Assembly (NCBI RefSeq): GCF_001011155.1
Contig: NZ_CP011479.1
Span: 4,103,662-4,167,661, forward strand
Source of the DNA: Hoeflea sp. IMCC20628
GTDB taxonomy: Bacteria > Pseudomonadota > Alphaproteobacteria > Rhizobiales > Rhizobiaceae
Direction of reading: 5' to 3'
Length of the DNA: 64,000 nucleotides
Shown: positions 40,049-50,227 of the stretch, in pieces
How the letters are laid out: every line of letters begins with the position of its first letter
Numbering within the stretch: the first letter of the stretch is position 1
Notes under the pieces: model-generated
Database searches by the model: none
Told to the model about the DNA's origin: nothing
What the model saw: only the letters and a program-made list of their open reading frames with translations
Translations under genes and position numbers: made by a program

Positions 40049-40426
40049 CTACCTGAGTGCTTTGAGCAAGGTTTCGGCAGTGGCGCGGTTGAGCGACATG
40101 GGAATATCGTAGACGATTGCCAGCCGCATCAACGCCTTCACATCGACATCATGCGGCATGGCGGTCAGCGGATCGACAAAAAAGATGACAAGGCCCACCT
40201 CGCCGGTGGCAATCATCGCGCCAATCTGCTGATCACCGCCCAATGGACCGCTCTTGAGCCGCTTGATTTCAAGGTCGGGGCAGGCCTCGGCGATGCGGCT
40301 GCCGGTGGTTCCGGTCGCGACAATCGGAAACCGCGACAGGGCCTGCTGATGCGATCTGGCGAATGCGGCCAGATCGTCTTTCTTCTGGTCATGCGCAATC
40401 AACGCAACGGCTTTGTGAATGGTCAT
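40049..40426 (-). CDS. mgsA: methylglyoxal synthase
   Basis: Converts dihydroxyacetone phosphate to methylglyoxal, a phosphate-recycling bypass. The 125-residue product has the opening [17 protein letters not shown], the phosphate-binding GTTGSRI and [15 protein letters not shown], and catalytic Asp residues in [23 protein letters not shown] 40426 gives the family's usual length; an ATG ten codons upstream is possible. Neither has a strong ribosome site. Confidence 0.92.
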   Translation of the reverse strand: MTIHKAVALIAHDQKKDDLAAFARSHQQALSRFPIVATGTTGSRIAEACPDLEIKRLKSGPLGGDQQIGAMIATGEVGLVIFFVDPLTAMPHDVDVKALMRLAIVYDIPMSLNRATAETLLKALR

Positions 40427-40569
40427 GGCGGCCCGGGATTTGGCGAAATCAGGCATTGGCAGCCAATTCCGTCGTTTCAATCGATTTGAAGGTCCATTCT
40501 ATAGCCGTTCCGCTTTGCAAGCGAAAGATGCGGAAGGTGAATTTTGGATGACAGCCGACTGTTGGAGCT

Positions 40570-41634
40570 TCAGTTTGTGGGCCGGGGCACCGGCACTGGA
40601 ATTTGGCCTGGCGATGGCAGTGGTGCAAATCCGGAAGCCATGATGGCGGCAGCCGCGTTGGCCCTGGCGATGTTGCCGATCGGGTCGGCGGTTCCGAAGG
40701 TGACCTGGGCTTCCGACGCGGGCCCGGGCGCCGAGGCGACCATGGCGCAGGCCGACGGCAGATCGGAGATCTGGATCTCACGCTTTTTCGGCGTGGGCTT
40801 GTCGTCCTTTTTCGGCTTGGCCGGCGCCCAGGGCTCATCGGTAAACCACCAGGCCAGCGACTTGTCGCATCCCGAGCTTTGCGACGGCGGGTTTTGACTG
40901 CGACACCCACTGGCGCCGGGCGGGCATTTCATGCGGATGTGAAAATGATAGTGGTGGCCGTAATAGGGTCTGAGTTTGCCCATCGCCGAACGATCGCCTT
41001 TCCAGGTGTCGCAGAGCTTTTTCTTAATCCCGGGATGGATGAAAATGCGCTCTACTTCGGGGTAGCTCGCCGCCCGCATCAGCAAACGTGCATGTGCCGG
41101 GGTCCAGATCTTGTCATCGACATAGAGCGTGTTGGTCTTCAGCATCGACGTGGCCGACAGGTTTTCGCGTTCCGTCACCGACAGGGTGCGGCCCGGCATC
41201 GGTGTCAGCCAGACATCGGCATCGAGCCCAACCTGGTGCGACGCATGGCCCGACAGCATCGGACCGCCGCGCGGCTGGGAAAAATCGCCGAACAGAAGTC
41301 CGGGCCAGCCATCCTTGGCCGCAGCCTCTCGCGACAAGCGCTCGACAAGAGCGATCAGATCCGGGTGACCCCAGCGGCGGTTGCGCGACGGCCGCATCGC
41401 CTGCCATGTCGGACCGTCGTTGGGAATTGCCATGCCGCCGGCCAGACAGCCCTTGGAATAGAACCCGATCGGGCTGGCGGGAAGCAGGGCGGGGAGTTTC
41501 GCCGCTCCGAAAATCTGCTTGGCGGGCTGGTCTGCCTGAGCAGTGGTCAAGGTAGCGGCGCTTCCGGTGGCCACAATCAATACCGCACCGATCATCCGGC
41601 GTGCAAGCTTGCCATAGTGGCTGATGCTGTTCAT
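40570..41634 (-). CDS. mepA: penicillin-insensitive murein endopeptidase
   Basis: Periplasmic LAS-type metallopeptidase cutting D-Ala-mDAP cross-links. The 354-residue precursor has a signal peptide (MIGAVLIVATGSAATLTTAQA) and zinc motifs SGHASHQVGLDADVW (HxxxxxxD) and HHYHFHIRMKC (HxH). A proline-rich C-terminal tail of about 80 residues extends beyond E. coli MepA. CGGAG precedes ATG 41634; the open frame to 41826 is an upstream extension without signal sequence. Confidence 0.93.
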   Translation of the reverse strand: MNSISHYGKLARRMIGAVLIVATGSAATLTTAQADQPAKQIFGAAKLPALLPASPIGFYSKGCLAGGMAIPNDGPTWQAMRPSRNRRWGHPDLIALVERLSREAAAKDGWPGLLFGDFSQPRGGPMLSGHASHQVGLDADVWLTPMPGRTLSVTERENLSATSMLKTNTLYVDDKIWTPAHARLLMRAASYPEVERIFIHPGIKKKLCDTWKGDRSAMGKLRPYYGHHYHFHIRMKCPPGASGCRSQNPPSQSSGCDKSLAWWFTDEPWAPAKPKKDDKPTPKKREIQISDLPSACAMVASAPGPASEAQVTFGTADPIGNIARANAAAAIMASGFAPLPSPGQIPVPVPRPTN

Positions 41635-41776
41635 CTGGCTCCGACTCCCGGTCCTGCTCGCCTGCCGTCCGGCGCAAATCACCTCGGGCGAGTTTAGTGC
41701 TTTTCGGGACGCGAGGGAATCGATTTGAAACGGACCGGCGCCATGCCCGCAACCTGTTGCAGGCTCAGGGTCAGGC

Positions 41777-43630
41777 TTAAGGACTGATGCGGTAAAGCTG
41801 CAGCGGCGAGTTTTCTGTCCCGGCAACAGGTGCTAGCCAGTCCGGTACAATGCCCTTGTCCAACTGCGCATACAGTCCGTCCGGCGCCACGGCCGCAACA
41901 TTCGATATCTCGCCATCGCTCTTGCAAAAGGCGAGCACGGTAACGCCGGCGCCGCGCAGAAACTTGACCGCATCCGCCGGTGTTGCCATTCCGGCATGCA
42001 GTTCCGTGAGCATGCCGCCCTGATTGCGGTGGTAGGGTGCGGCTATGGCACGATGCGAGGTAAAGCGCAGGATATGCGCGCCCAGATTGGACGGCCCGGC
42101 GACAACGCCAACAGGCTCACGCGCCAGAGGTGCCATGGCAGCGGCGTCGGTGCAGAGATTTTCCTGCTGCGTCGGCAAACTCCCGACTTCCTCGCCGTTC
42201 ACCTTGTTGACCCCCATAGACAGCAGCGCACCGGACAAGGCCCAGACGAAGGGTACGGCGGCAAAGGCGGAGCCTGCAAAGACCAACCCCTTGCGCAGGT
42301 TTTTCGGGTCGGCGTTGGATCGCTGCCGCAACTCGGCCACCAGCGCGGCAAACGGGATAGCCGAAAGCATGTTGGAAAACACCGCGCCACGGACCTGAAC
42401 AAGGGCAATGGCCCAGGAGACGGCCAGCAGCGCCAGCAACACACCATGAGCATGAACATTGCGACCCTGGCGAATGCGGTGCGCGCACAGCACCATGGCC
42501 AGCACAGGAACCGTATAGAAACCGCCGGCCGTCCACGGTTCGGCGCGCAGTTGCGAGACTATCGACTGGGCTTCGGTGACATTGTTGAGCCACATGCTGA
42601 CCAGCAGCGGGTCAAGCGTCGCCAGAGGATTGCCCAGGCATTGCGGCGCAATCAGCAGCGTGAAGCCGATGGTGGCGGCGCCAACACCGCCCAGGGCAGC
42701 AAGGCGTGTCACAAAACTGCGCCCGGACACTGCCGAAACCACGAGAAAGAACGCCCCGGCGCCGACAACGCCCAGCGAATAGAACCCTGTCGACAAGGCA
42801 TCGCAGGCCACCAGTCCATACTGTGCCGGTGGAACGGTAAGGAAGAACACGGCCGTCAATGCAGCAGCCATGGCAAGCGCGAATGCTGCAGCAGCGGCTT
42901 TCATGTCTTCGCCGAGCCAGAGCCATTGCACCGCCACGATGGCTGCGACAATGGCTATATGCGGCGTGGTTTCGGCCCCGATGGCAATTGCCAGCGCAGC
43001 GGCCACGCCAGCCAGCGCATGGGCAAACGGTGGGCGTCCCGGCAGAATCAGGCAAGCGGCGATGGTGGCAATCAGCCCTAGTTGAACATTGTGATGGTCA
43101 ATCGATCCGGGCTGAAACCGGTTGATCCCGAGCACGAACAGAAACGCCAGCACGAGGCCGATGAGGCGGCCGGAGGGCCCGCCCAGAATGGCGCCACCCA
43201 AAGCCAACGCGTACAACACCGGCAGTGTGGTCAAAAGCGGCCAGACAAATAGCGCCGTTGCCTCTGCCATGACCGGGCTCATAAACAGGGAGAAAAACAT
43301 GATCAGATTGGCAATCGGAAGATCGATCAGCCGCGACCAGTGCATCAAGGTGCCGCTCTCGAGACCGAGCCGGTATTGCATAAGGTCAAACCAGCCCTGG
43401 CCGCCGAGCAGGTCGCGCACCTCGACCAGACGCATCACATCGTCATTGTCGGCGCCGACATAATCGACGTAGGAACTGAAATGCATAACCACGGTCAGGG
43501 CGACCAGCAGCACAAAAGCCAGCAGAACCGGGCGATGCAGCGGAGCCAGCGGGCTGAGGCTACCGGAGCGGGGCGCAGCGGCGGCAGATGTGGGGCCGAT
43601 TTGGCCGGCGACCGGGTTACTCTTGAACAA
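41777..43630 (-). CDS. GT-C/STT3-like membrane glycosyltransferase, predicted
   Basis: 617-residue protein with about 12-13 membrane helices and a C-terminal soluble domain (from ~490). The first periplasmic loop has an acidic motif GADNDDVMRLVEVRDLL followed by WFDLMQYRLG, as in STT3/PMT-type GT-C enzymes using lipid-linked sugars. A second loop has RFQPGSIDHHNVQL. The likely start is TTG at 43630 with GGAG six bases upstream; a TTG at 43642 overlaps that site. Divergent from a GT2-GtrA pair, suggesting a shared surface-glycan role. Confidence 0.68.
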   Translation of the reverse strand: MFKSNPVAGQIGPTSAAAAPRSGSLSPLAPLHRPVLLAFVLLVALTVVMHFSSYVDYVGADNDDVMRLVEVRDLLGGQGWFDLMQYRLGLESGTLMHWSRLIDLPIANLIMFFSLFMSPVMAEATALFVWPLLTTLPVLYALALGGAILGGPSGRLIGLVLAFLFVLGINRFQPGSIDHHNVQLGLIATIAACLILPGRPPFAHALAGVAAALAIAIGAETTPHIAIVAAIVAVQWLWLGEDMKAAAAAFALAMAAALTAVFFLTVPPAQYGLVACDALSTGFYSLGVVGAGAFFLVVSAVSGRSFVTRLAALGGVGAATIGFTLLIAPQCLGNPLATLDPLLVSMWLNNVTEAQSIVSQLRAEPWTAGGFYTVPVLAMVLCAHRIRQGRNVHAHGVLLALLAVSWAIALVQVRGAVFSNMLSAIPFAALVAELRQRSNADPKNLRKGLVFAGSAFAAVPFVWALSGALLSMGVNKVNGEEVGSLPTQQENLCTDAAAMAPLAREPVGVVAGPSNLGAHILRFTSHRAIAAPYHRNQGGMLTELHAGMATPADAVKFLRGAGVTVLAFCKSDGEISNVAAVAPDGLYAQLDKGIVPDWLAPVAGTENSPLQLYRISP

Positions 43631-43737
43631 CAGGAACTCCAACGCACACTTTCTTGGGTGAACTCAACTTAGCCTTAACCTTCTCAAGAAATAGTAAAGC
43701 CACGGGCGAAGGCCGCCCGCAGGCAACGGTGATTTCC

Positions 43738-44769
43738 ATGACAGACGGTTTGTTCGAAGGCCTCGACATCGCGGTGCTTTTGCCCTGCTACAATGAAGCG
43801 GCGACCATCGGCGATGTCGTCGCCGGTTTCCGCGCGGCAATTCCCTCGGCCAAAATCTATGTCTACGACAACAATTCAACGGATCAGACCGCTCTGCGCG
43901 CGGCCCTTGCCGGGGCCATCGTGGTGCGCGAGCCGCGCCAGGGCAAAGGCCATGTGGTGCGCCGGATGTTCTCCGACATCGAGGCCGACATCTATCTGAT
44001 GGCTGACGGCGATGGCACCTATGCGCCGGCCGATGGCCCCGAACTGATCCGCACCATGCTGACCGAGCGTTGCGACATGGTTGTCGGCACCCGGCGCGGC
44101 GTCACCGATGATGCCGGCCGCCGTGGCCACGCCTTCGGCAATTCGATCTTCAATGGTCTCTACAAGTCCATCTTCGGCAATGATTTCTCCGACATCTTTT
44201 CGGGCTACCGGGCATTTTCCCGCCGTTTCGCCAAGAGCTTTCCGGCCGTCTCCGACGGGTTTGAAATCGAAACGGAAATGAGCGTGCATGCTTCGGTGCT
44301 GAAACTGCCGGTGACCGAACTGGCGCTGGATTACGGACGCCGGCCGGAAGGATCGCATTCCAAGCTCTCCACCTTCGGCGACGGCGCCAAGATCCTGTGG
44401 ATGTTCGCCATGCTGATGAAGGAAACACGACCATTCACATTTTTCAGCTATCTCAGCGTCATCACGCTCGGGGTGTCGATGATGTTCATGGTACCTGTGC
44501 TCAACGAGTATTTCCTCACCGGCCTGGTCACCCGGATGCCGTCGTGGATGCTGGCCATGGCGCTGATGATGATGGCACTGATGATCTTTGCAGGCGGCGT
44601 CATACTCGATTCGGTGGCACGCGGACGGGCAGAACAGAAGCGCTTTCACTACATGTCGATTGCGCCGATACGGCTTGATCTTACCAATGCTGTGGCGCAA
44701 GACGTGCGAGCAAATGCACAAACCGGTTCCCTGACAGCCGAAACCGAAAGCCGAAAACGCGCTACATGA
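43738..44769 (+). CDS. family 2 glycosyltransferase with C-terminal membrane helices
   Basis: 343-residue protein. The GT-A domain opens DIAVLLPCYNEAATIGDVV and has the metal motif LMADGDGTY and the FSGYRAFSRRFAKSFP segment of polyprenyl-phosphate sugar transferases. Two C-terminal helices (about 235-300) anchor it. It overlaps the GtrA gene by four bases; DPMS-like GT2 plus GtrA pairs usually make and flip a prenyl-phosphate sugar. ATG 43738 was chosen; a GTG three codons earlier is possible. Confidence 0.85.
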   Translation: MTDGLFEGLDIAVLLPCYNEAATIGDVVAGFRAAIPSAKIYVYDNNSTDQTALRAALAGAIVVREPRQGKGHVVRRMFSDIEADIYLMADGDGTYAPADGPELIRTMLTERCDMVVGTRRGVTDDAGRRGHAFGNSIFNGLYKSIFGNDFSDIFSGYRAFSRRFAKSFPAVSDGFEIETEMSVHASVLKLPVTELALDYGRRPEGSHSKLSTFGDGAKILWMFAMLMKETRPFTFFSYLSVITLGVSMMFMVPVLNEYFLTGLVTRMPSWMLAMALMMMALMIFAGGVILDSVARGRAEQKRFHYMSIAPIRLDLTNAVAQDVRANAQTGSLTAETESRKRAT

Positions 44770-45146
44770 GAAAAATTGCTTTCTTCCTGTTCGCAGGTGC
44801 CGTGGGATTCACCGTGGACATGGGCGTGCTTTGGATGTTCCTGGATTCGGGACTTCTGGACCCGTTCAGCGCACGCATTCTGGCAATCGGGTCGGCCATG
44901 CTGAGCACCTACGGGATCAACAGGACTTTTACCTTCGGCGCATCACACCGCAAGGTGGCCGCCGAAGGCGCGCGCTATGGCAGCGTCGGCATCGCATCGG
45001 CGCTGCTCAATTACTCCGTCTATTCGGTAGCGCTGATCTCCCTGCCCGGCATCTCGCCTTACCTGGCTCTGATACTGGGCTCCGCTTCGGCGACGGTGTT
45101 TTCCTATCTGGGCTATTCGCACTTTGTTTTCGGGGCAAAAAAGTAG
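44766..45146 (+). CDS. GtrA-family membrane protein
   Basis: 126-residue protein with four predicted membrane helices (about 5-25, 38-58, 72-95, 98-120) and the GtrA signature GAVGFTVDMGVLWMF ... YGINRTFTF ... FSYLGYSHFVFG. GtrA proteins are thought to flip undecaprenyl-phosphate-linked sugars. The ATGA overlap with the GT2 gene implies coupled translation. It ends convergently with the oxidoreductase gene, five bases apart. Confidence 0.88.
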   Translation: MRKIAFFLFAGAVGFTVDMGVLWMFLDSGLLDPFSARILAIGSAMLSTYGINRTFTFGASHRKVAAEGARYGSVGIASALLNYSVYSVALISLPGISPYLALILGSASATVFSYLGYSHFVFGAKK

Positions 45147-45151
45147 TCGGG

Positions 45152-46138
45152 CTACACCGTTTCCCAGCTATCATGCTTGGCGGCGCGATAGACCGCATCG
45201 ATGAGTTTCTGGTTGAGCACTGACTGCTCCAGAGTGAACACCTCATCATCGCTGCCACCAACCTTGCGGACAAAGGCTTCGGCCTGAAGCCGGTACTGCC
45301 GCACGCCGCCAAAGCGGAAAGTGGTGGCCTCGTCATGGCCGCGCCGTTCCAGCACCACCCTCGGATGGCCGTAATCGCCGGAATTGAACGGCGCGGTGAC
45401 TTCGATGTAGCCATCCTCGCCGTGGAAAACCATCAGTTGGCGCGCCGCCATCTGGGTGGAGCAGTAGAAGCTCATGGCGAAATCGCCGAAATCGGCATTG
45501 ATGTTGGCATAGCGGTCGGTTCCGAAATCCGGATCGAACTCGACGCTGGCCTGCACCCGCAGCGGCTCCTTGCCAGTCGAAAACCGGGTCACAACCGTAG
45601 GGTAGACGCCGATATCGGGCAGTCCGCCGCCGCCGAGCGCAGCATTGTTGCGCATGTTGGACGGATCGGTGTTGAAATAGGAGAACGCACCCTGGACATG
45701 GCGCAGGCGTCCGATGGCGCCCTCGGCAATCAATGCGCGGACCTTGTGCCATTGCGGGTGGTAGGTGACCATGAAGGCCTCGCTGACCAGTACATTGGCC
45801 GCGTCGCGGGCGGCAATCAGCGGCGCTATCTCGTCGGCATTGAGAGATATCGGCTTTTCGACCAGCACATGCTTGCCGGCCTTTGTCGTCTTGATCGCCC
45901 ATTCAATGTGCTGCGAAGTCGGCAGCGGAATGTAGACGCCGTCGACATCGGGTGAGGCCAGCAGTTCCTCGTAGGAGCCGAAGGCCAGCGGCACGCCAAA
46001 GCGGTCGCAGACAGCACGGGCGCGGTCATGATCGCGGCTGGCAATGGCGCTGACCACGGAATTCTCGGCATCCTGGAATTGCGGGATGACGTGATCGCGG
46101 CCGATCTTGGCGGTCGACAAAATTCCCCATCGAAACAT
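45152..46138 (-). CDS. Gfo/Idh/MocA-family oxidoreductase
   Basis: 328-residue NAD(P)-dependent dehydrogenase. Rossmann half: [16 protein letters not shown] and [15 protein letters not shown]; the conserved EKP motif with catalytic Lys is in [10 protein letters not shown]; the C-terminal half is a beta-sheet domain with [12 protein letters not shown]. Family members act on sugars, inositols or biliverdin; the substrate here is unknown. GGGAGA precedes ATG 46138. Its place next to glycan genes may indicate sugar modification, which is inference. Confidence 0.87.
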   Translation of the reverse strand: MFRWGILSTAKIGRDHVIPQFQDAENSVVSAIASRDHDRARAVCDRFGVPLAFGSYEELLASPDVDGVYIPLPTSQHIEWAIKTTKAGKHVLVEKPISLNADEIAPLIAARDAANVLVSEAFMVTYHPQWHKVRALIAEGAIGRLRHVQGAFSYFNTDPSNMRNNAALGGGGLPDIGVYPTVVTRFSTGKEPLRVQASVEFDPDFGTDRYANINADFGDFAMSFYCSTQMAARQLMVFHGEDGYIEVTAPFNSGDYGHPRVVLERRGHDEATTFRFGGVRQYRLQAEAFVRKVGGSDDEVFTLEQSVLNQKLIDAVYRAAKHDSWETV

Positions 46139-46240
46139 GATTTTCTCCCACTATTTCGCTCTGTGCTGACTGCAGCGCTGCGGCTGTTGTGTTTTTACAT
46201 CCGGATCTGCACTTCACCAGATCGAGACGAGATCGCCGGA

Positions 46241-47635
46241 CTATCGGTTGGACGCTGCCCGCTCGCGAATCTCCGCCAGGGTCCAGTCGACCAGCAGTTC
46301 GCCATCCTGCCAGACCGGCTGCAGCAGGTTTTGGCGCTCGCCGATATCCTTGAGCGCTACGGCCAGCGGCCGTCCACCCTCCATCACCACCGCCTGGCGA
46401 AAACGCTTGGAGGCCTTGCCGGGATCGGTCTTGGGGTTCTTGTTGATGCCGTGCCAGGCATCATCCTTGTCCTGCCGGGCATTGGCCTTCATGGCGAAGC
46501 GCAGCGTGTCGCGATTGACCTTCTGCAGCAGGCCCGCCCCCATGCCGAAAGCGATGTTTTCCGCCGACCAGCCCTTGTCCTCGAGACGGCCGAGAATGAT
46601 CTTGATCGTCTCAGGGGTGACACCGTCGCCCTGGATCACCCGAACTGCCGGATTGAGCACCTTGTAGCCCTTGGCGTTGACTGAGAAACCGAAGATCTCG
46701 CCCAACATTTGCACCGTGTCGACCGGCACCCGGGTGGCGTCGCCGGAATCGGGCCGCACCACCAGCGTGCCACCAGATGCCTCGACCTCGGCCTTGAGTT
46801 CTTCGCCCCAGATGTTCTTGACGGCGCGATACAGATCGTAGGAATCGGAGACCACGGCGACGAGCTTGCCGGGCCCGGCGAATTGCTTGAGCATGTTGCG
46901 ATAGGCCTCGGTCTCGCGGTCCTCGCCCCAGCTGGTCATGGTCGAATGCTCGGCGGCGGGAATGGAGAAACCCGCCATCTGCTCGTGATAGAAGCGCCGC
47001 GCGGTGACCAGCGCGCTGACCGTGTCGGTGCCAAGGAAATTGACCAGATGGGCGACGCCGCCGATACCTGCCTGTTCAAGTGATGTGGTGCCGCGGGCGC
47101 CAAAATCATGCAGCCGGAACGGCAGCACCTCATCGGGCGTATCGCAGGTACGTTCGAGCGAGGCGGCGATGATCTGGCGAGCGCCGTGCGAGACCGTGGC
47201 GACGGTGGACGGATACCAGACAGCGCGCAAGAGTGCTGTCTCGATGAAGGTCGGCAGCCAGAAGAAATCCGGATCGGTGTTTCTGACCTGCACCAGCGGG
47301 GTGCCGGTAGGCGCCACCATGCCTTCAGGCAGCGCCTCGATCAGCAGCGGGAAATAGCCGTTGTGGCGGGTGACGATCTTCTCGAAACCCTCGCGGTGAA
47401 ACGGCAGACCGTGGGCGGTGATCATCTCCTCGGCCTCGTCGACATTGGCCATGGTGATCTTGCGGGAGAGATAATCCTTGAGAAACATCTGCAGGCCGAA
47501 GAACAGCACATGGTCGTGCTTGCCGCCGGGACGCGCCTCGATATAGGCCGAAATCGCCGCGGTTTCGGGCGGATACTGGGCGAAATGCGAGTATTTGTAG
47601 CTGTCGGAATTGAGAATGGGGTTCATGATACGCAT
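46241..47635 (-). CDS. nadV: nicotinamide phosphoribosyltransferase
   Basis: Converts nicotinamide and PRPP to NMN for NAD salvage. The 464-residue protein matches the NAMPT/NadV family: MNPILNSDSYKYSHFAQYPP, the core HDFGARGTTSLEQAGIGG, SVPAAEH-like FSIPAAEHSTMTSWG, and the phosphate-binding RPDSGDATRVP and GDGVTPETI. GGAG lies four bases before ATG 47635; an ATG three codons later is the alternative. No partner ADP-ribose phosphatase, prs or nadM gene is adjacent. Confidence 0.9.
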   Translation of the reverse strand: MRIMNPILNSDSYKYSHFAQYPPETAAISAYIEARPGGKHDHVLFFGLQMFLKDYLSRKITMANVDEAEEMITAHGLPFHREGFEKIVTRHNGYFPLLIEALPEGMVAPTGTPLVQVRNTDPDFFWLPTFIETALLRAVWYPSTVATVSHGARQIIAASLERTCDTPDEVLPFRLHDFGARGTTSLEQAGIGGVAHLVNFLGTDTVSALVTARRFYHEQMAGFSIPAAEHSTMTSWGEDRETEAYRNMLKQFAGPGKLVAVVSDSYDLYRAVKNIWGEELKAEVEASGGTLVVRPDSGDATRVPVDTVQMLGEIFGFSVNAKGYKVLNPAVRVIQGDGVTPETIKIILGRLEDKGWSAENIAFGMGAGLLQKVNRDTLRFAMKANARQDKDDAWHGINKNPKTDPGKASKRFRQAVVMEGGRPLAVALKDIGERQNLLQPVWQDGELLVDWTLAEIRERAASNR

Positions 47636-47771
47636 TACGCTCCGGCGCTTGATCTCATCGGCGCGCAGCATGCAATTGCAGAGACCACTTCGGCAAGAGC
47701 GCCGGAGCAATTGATCTGCCAAGACCCGGATTTTGTCGGAATCGTGACCTGATCGATTTCAACCGGTCGGA

Positions 47772-47790
47772 GCGGCCGGCTGATGGCCGC
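47772..47790 (-). terminator. GC-rich stem-loop downstream of pheT
   Basis: GCGGCC pairs with GGCCGC around a 7-base loop shortly after the pheT stop. There is no T-run, so it is only a weak terminator candidate. Confidence 0.3.
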
Positions 47791-47802
47791 CCCGTTTGAA
47801 CA

Positions 47803-50214
47803 TCAACCTCGCAGCACGCCGCCCGAGGATTTTTCGACATTGGCGATGACCGCCTTGGCCAGCTTGTCGAGATCTTCATCCGTCAGCGTGCGGTCACGCG
47901 GCTGGATGGTGATCTCGATGGCCAGCGACTTCTTGCCTTCGCCCAGCGACGGGCCTTCGAACAGGTCGAAGACATTGACGCCGGTGACCAGCACCTTGTC
48001 GGCACCCTGGGCTGCGCGGACCAGCGTCGCAGCGGGCACATCGCTATCGACCACGAAGGCGAAGTCGCGGCGCACGGCCTGGAAGGTCGAGAGCGACAGA
48101 ACCGGCTTGGTGCGGGCGGCCTTGCGCTTGGCTTCCGGAATGGCGTCGAGGAACACCTCGAAGCCGCACAGCGGACCGGAGACATCCAGTGCCGAAAGCG
48201 TATTGGGGTGGAATTCGCCGAAATGGCCAAGCACGGTTTTCGGACCGAGCTTGATCAGGCCCGAGCGGCCGGGGTGATACCAGTCCGGAGCACCCAGTTC
48301 GAAGGACAGCCGGTCGACCGGCGCGCCGCAGGCTTCAAGCACTGCAATCGCATCGGCCTTGGCATCAAACACGCCTACCGGCTTGGCCGCGCCATCCCAG
48401 TGACGGCCCGAACCGGTCATGCCTGCGGTGCCGCGGCGGATGCCGCCGGCAACACGGCGCTGGCCTTCGGGCGTGTCGTTTTCATAGGTGCCGGAGACTT
48501 CGAACAGCGCCACATCACCAAAACCGCGGTCGGCATTGCGCTGGGCCGCCAGCAGCAGGCCCGGCAGCAGCGACGGCCGCATGTCGGACATGTCGGCGGC
48601 AATCGGGTTGACTAGCTTCAGTGCCCGCGATCCGCCGCCAAACAGCTTGGCTTGCTCTGCCGAGATGAACGACCAGGTGACGGCCTCGAGCATGCCGCGC
48701 GACGCAAGCGCGCGCTTGGCCGACCGGGTGCGGATCTGGATCGTGGTCAGGATCTTGCCATTGACCGAGCCAGTCGGCGCCAGCGGCTCGGGGGCAATCT
48801 TGTCGACGCCGAAGACGCGCATCACCTCTTCGACCAGATCGGCCTTGCCGTCGATATCCGGACGCCAGGACGGAACAGCGACCTTGACCGTTTCGCCGCT
48901 GCCTGTGACCTCGAAGCCGAGACCGGTGAGAATCGCCCGAGATTCTTCATCGGAGACGGTCAGGCCGGTCAGCCGCTTGACTTCGGCGAAGGGGAAATCG
49001 ACGATTTTCTTCTCGTGGCCGGCATAGCCGGTCACCCGGGCTTCTGCAGCGGTGCCACCGCACATGTCGAGCACCAGTTCGGTGGTGCGTTCAAGACCCG
49101 GCACCATGTACTCAGGATCAACACCGCGCTCGAAGCGGTAGCGGGCATCGGTGATGATGCCGTGGCTGCGGCCGGTCTTGGCGATGTTGATCGGATCCCA
49201 GAGCGCGGATTCGATCAGCACATTAGTGGTGTTGTCGTCGCAGCCGGAATGTTCGCCACCCATGATGCCGCCGATCGATTCGGGACCATTGTCATCGGCA
49301 ATCACCACATTGGCCGGATTGAGCTTGTAGGTACGAGCGTCGAGCGCGAGGATCTCCTCGCCTTCCTGGGCGCGACGCACCACCAGTTCGCCCTTGACCT
49401 TGTCAGCATCGAAGACATGCATCGGCCGGCCCTGGTCAAAGGTCATGTAGTTGGTGACATCGACCAGCGCTGAGATCGGGCGAAGTCCGATGGCCAGCAG
49501 CCGGGCCTGCATCCATTTCGGGCTCGGGCCGTTCTTGACGCCGCGCACCAGCCGCCAGGAAAACCCGGGGCACAGGGACTCATCGTCGAGGATGATCCGC
49601 ACATTCTGGGCCGTCTCGCCGTCCACCGCAAAGCTCGGGGCCTGCGGCTGCTTCAGCGTGCCAAGACCGGAAGCGGCCAGATCGCGGGCGATGCCGTAGA
49701 TCGAGGTGCAATCGGGACGGTTCGGCGTCAGGTTGATCTCGATGACCGGATCATCAAGGCCGGCATACGATGCGAACGGCGTGCCGATCGGTGCATCTTC
49801 GGGCAGGTCGATAATGCCGTCATGGCTGTCGGACATGTCGAGCTCTTTTTCCGAGCACATCATGCCGTGGCTTTCGACGCCGCGGATATTGCCGACGGAC
49901 AAGGTCACGTCGATGCCCGGGACATAGGTGCCCGGCTCGGCCAGCGCGCCGATCAGGCCGGCGCGGGCATTGGGCGCACCGCAGACGATCTGCACCGGCT
50001 TGCCGTCGCCCTTGTCGACCATCAGCACGCGCAGCTTGTCGGCGTTCGGATGCGGCTCGGCAGAGACGACTTTCGCGATGGTGAAGGGCCTGTAGGCCGC
50101 CTTGTCGTCGACGTCCTCGACTTCGAGACCGATGGCCGTCAGCCGCTCGACAATGGCATCCAGCGAAGCGTCGGTTTCAAGGTGATCCTTGAGCCAGGAG
50201 AGTGTGAATTTCAT
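47803..50214 (-). CDS. pheT: phenylalanyl-tRNA synthetase beta subunit
   Basis: Large subunit of the heterotetrameric PheRS. The 803-residue product has the N-terminal tRNA-binding EMAP/OB domain (residues ~40-150), B3/B4 editing domain, B5 DNA-binding-like fold, the catalytic-like core and the C-terminal anticodon-binding FDX-ACB domain ([17 protein letters not shown]). GGAG precedes ATG 50214 and the gene follows pheS by 13 bases. Confidence 0.97.
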   Translation of the reverse strand: MKFTLSWLKDHLETDASLDAIVERLTAIGLEVEDVDDKAAYRPFTIAKVVSAEPHPNADKLRVLMVDKGDGKPVQIVCGAPNARAGLIGALAEPGTYVPGIDVTLSVGNIRGVESHGMMCSEKELDMSDSHDGIIDLPEDAPIGTPFASYAGLDDPVIEINLTPNRPDCTSIYGIARDLAASGLGTLKQPQAPSFAVDGETAQNVRIILDDESLCPGFSWRLVRGVKNGPSPKWMQARLLAIGLRPISALVDVTNYMTFDQGRPMHVFDADKVKGELVVRRAQEGEEILALDARTYKLNPANVVIADDNGPESIGGIMGGEHSGCDDNTTNVLIESALWDPINIAKTGRSHGIITDARYRFERGVDPEYMVPGLERTTELVLDMCGGTAAEARVTGYAGHEKKIVDFPFAEVKRLTGLTVSDEESRAILTGLGFEVTGSGETVKVAVPSWRPDIDGKADLVEEVMRVFGVDKIAPEPLAPTGSVNGKILTTIQIRTRSAKRALASRGMLEAVTWSFISAEQAKLFGGGSRALKLVNPIAADMSDMRPSLLPGLLLAAQRNADRGFGDVALFEVSGTYENDTPEGQRRVAGGIRRGTAGMTGSGRHWDGAAKPVGVFDAKADAIAVLEACGAPVDRLSFELGAPDWYHPGRSGLIKLGPKTVLGHFGEFHPNTLSALDVSGPLCGFEVFLDAIPEAKRKAARTKPVLSLSTFQAVRRDFAFVVDSDVPAATLVRAAQGADKVLVTGVNVFDLFEGPSLGEGKKSLAIEITIQPRDRTLTDEDLDKLAKAVIANVEKSSGGVLRG

Positions 50215-50227
50215 AGATCTGTTCTCC

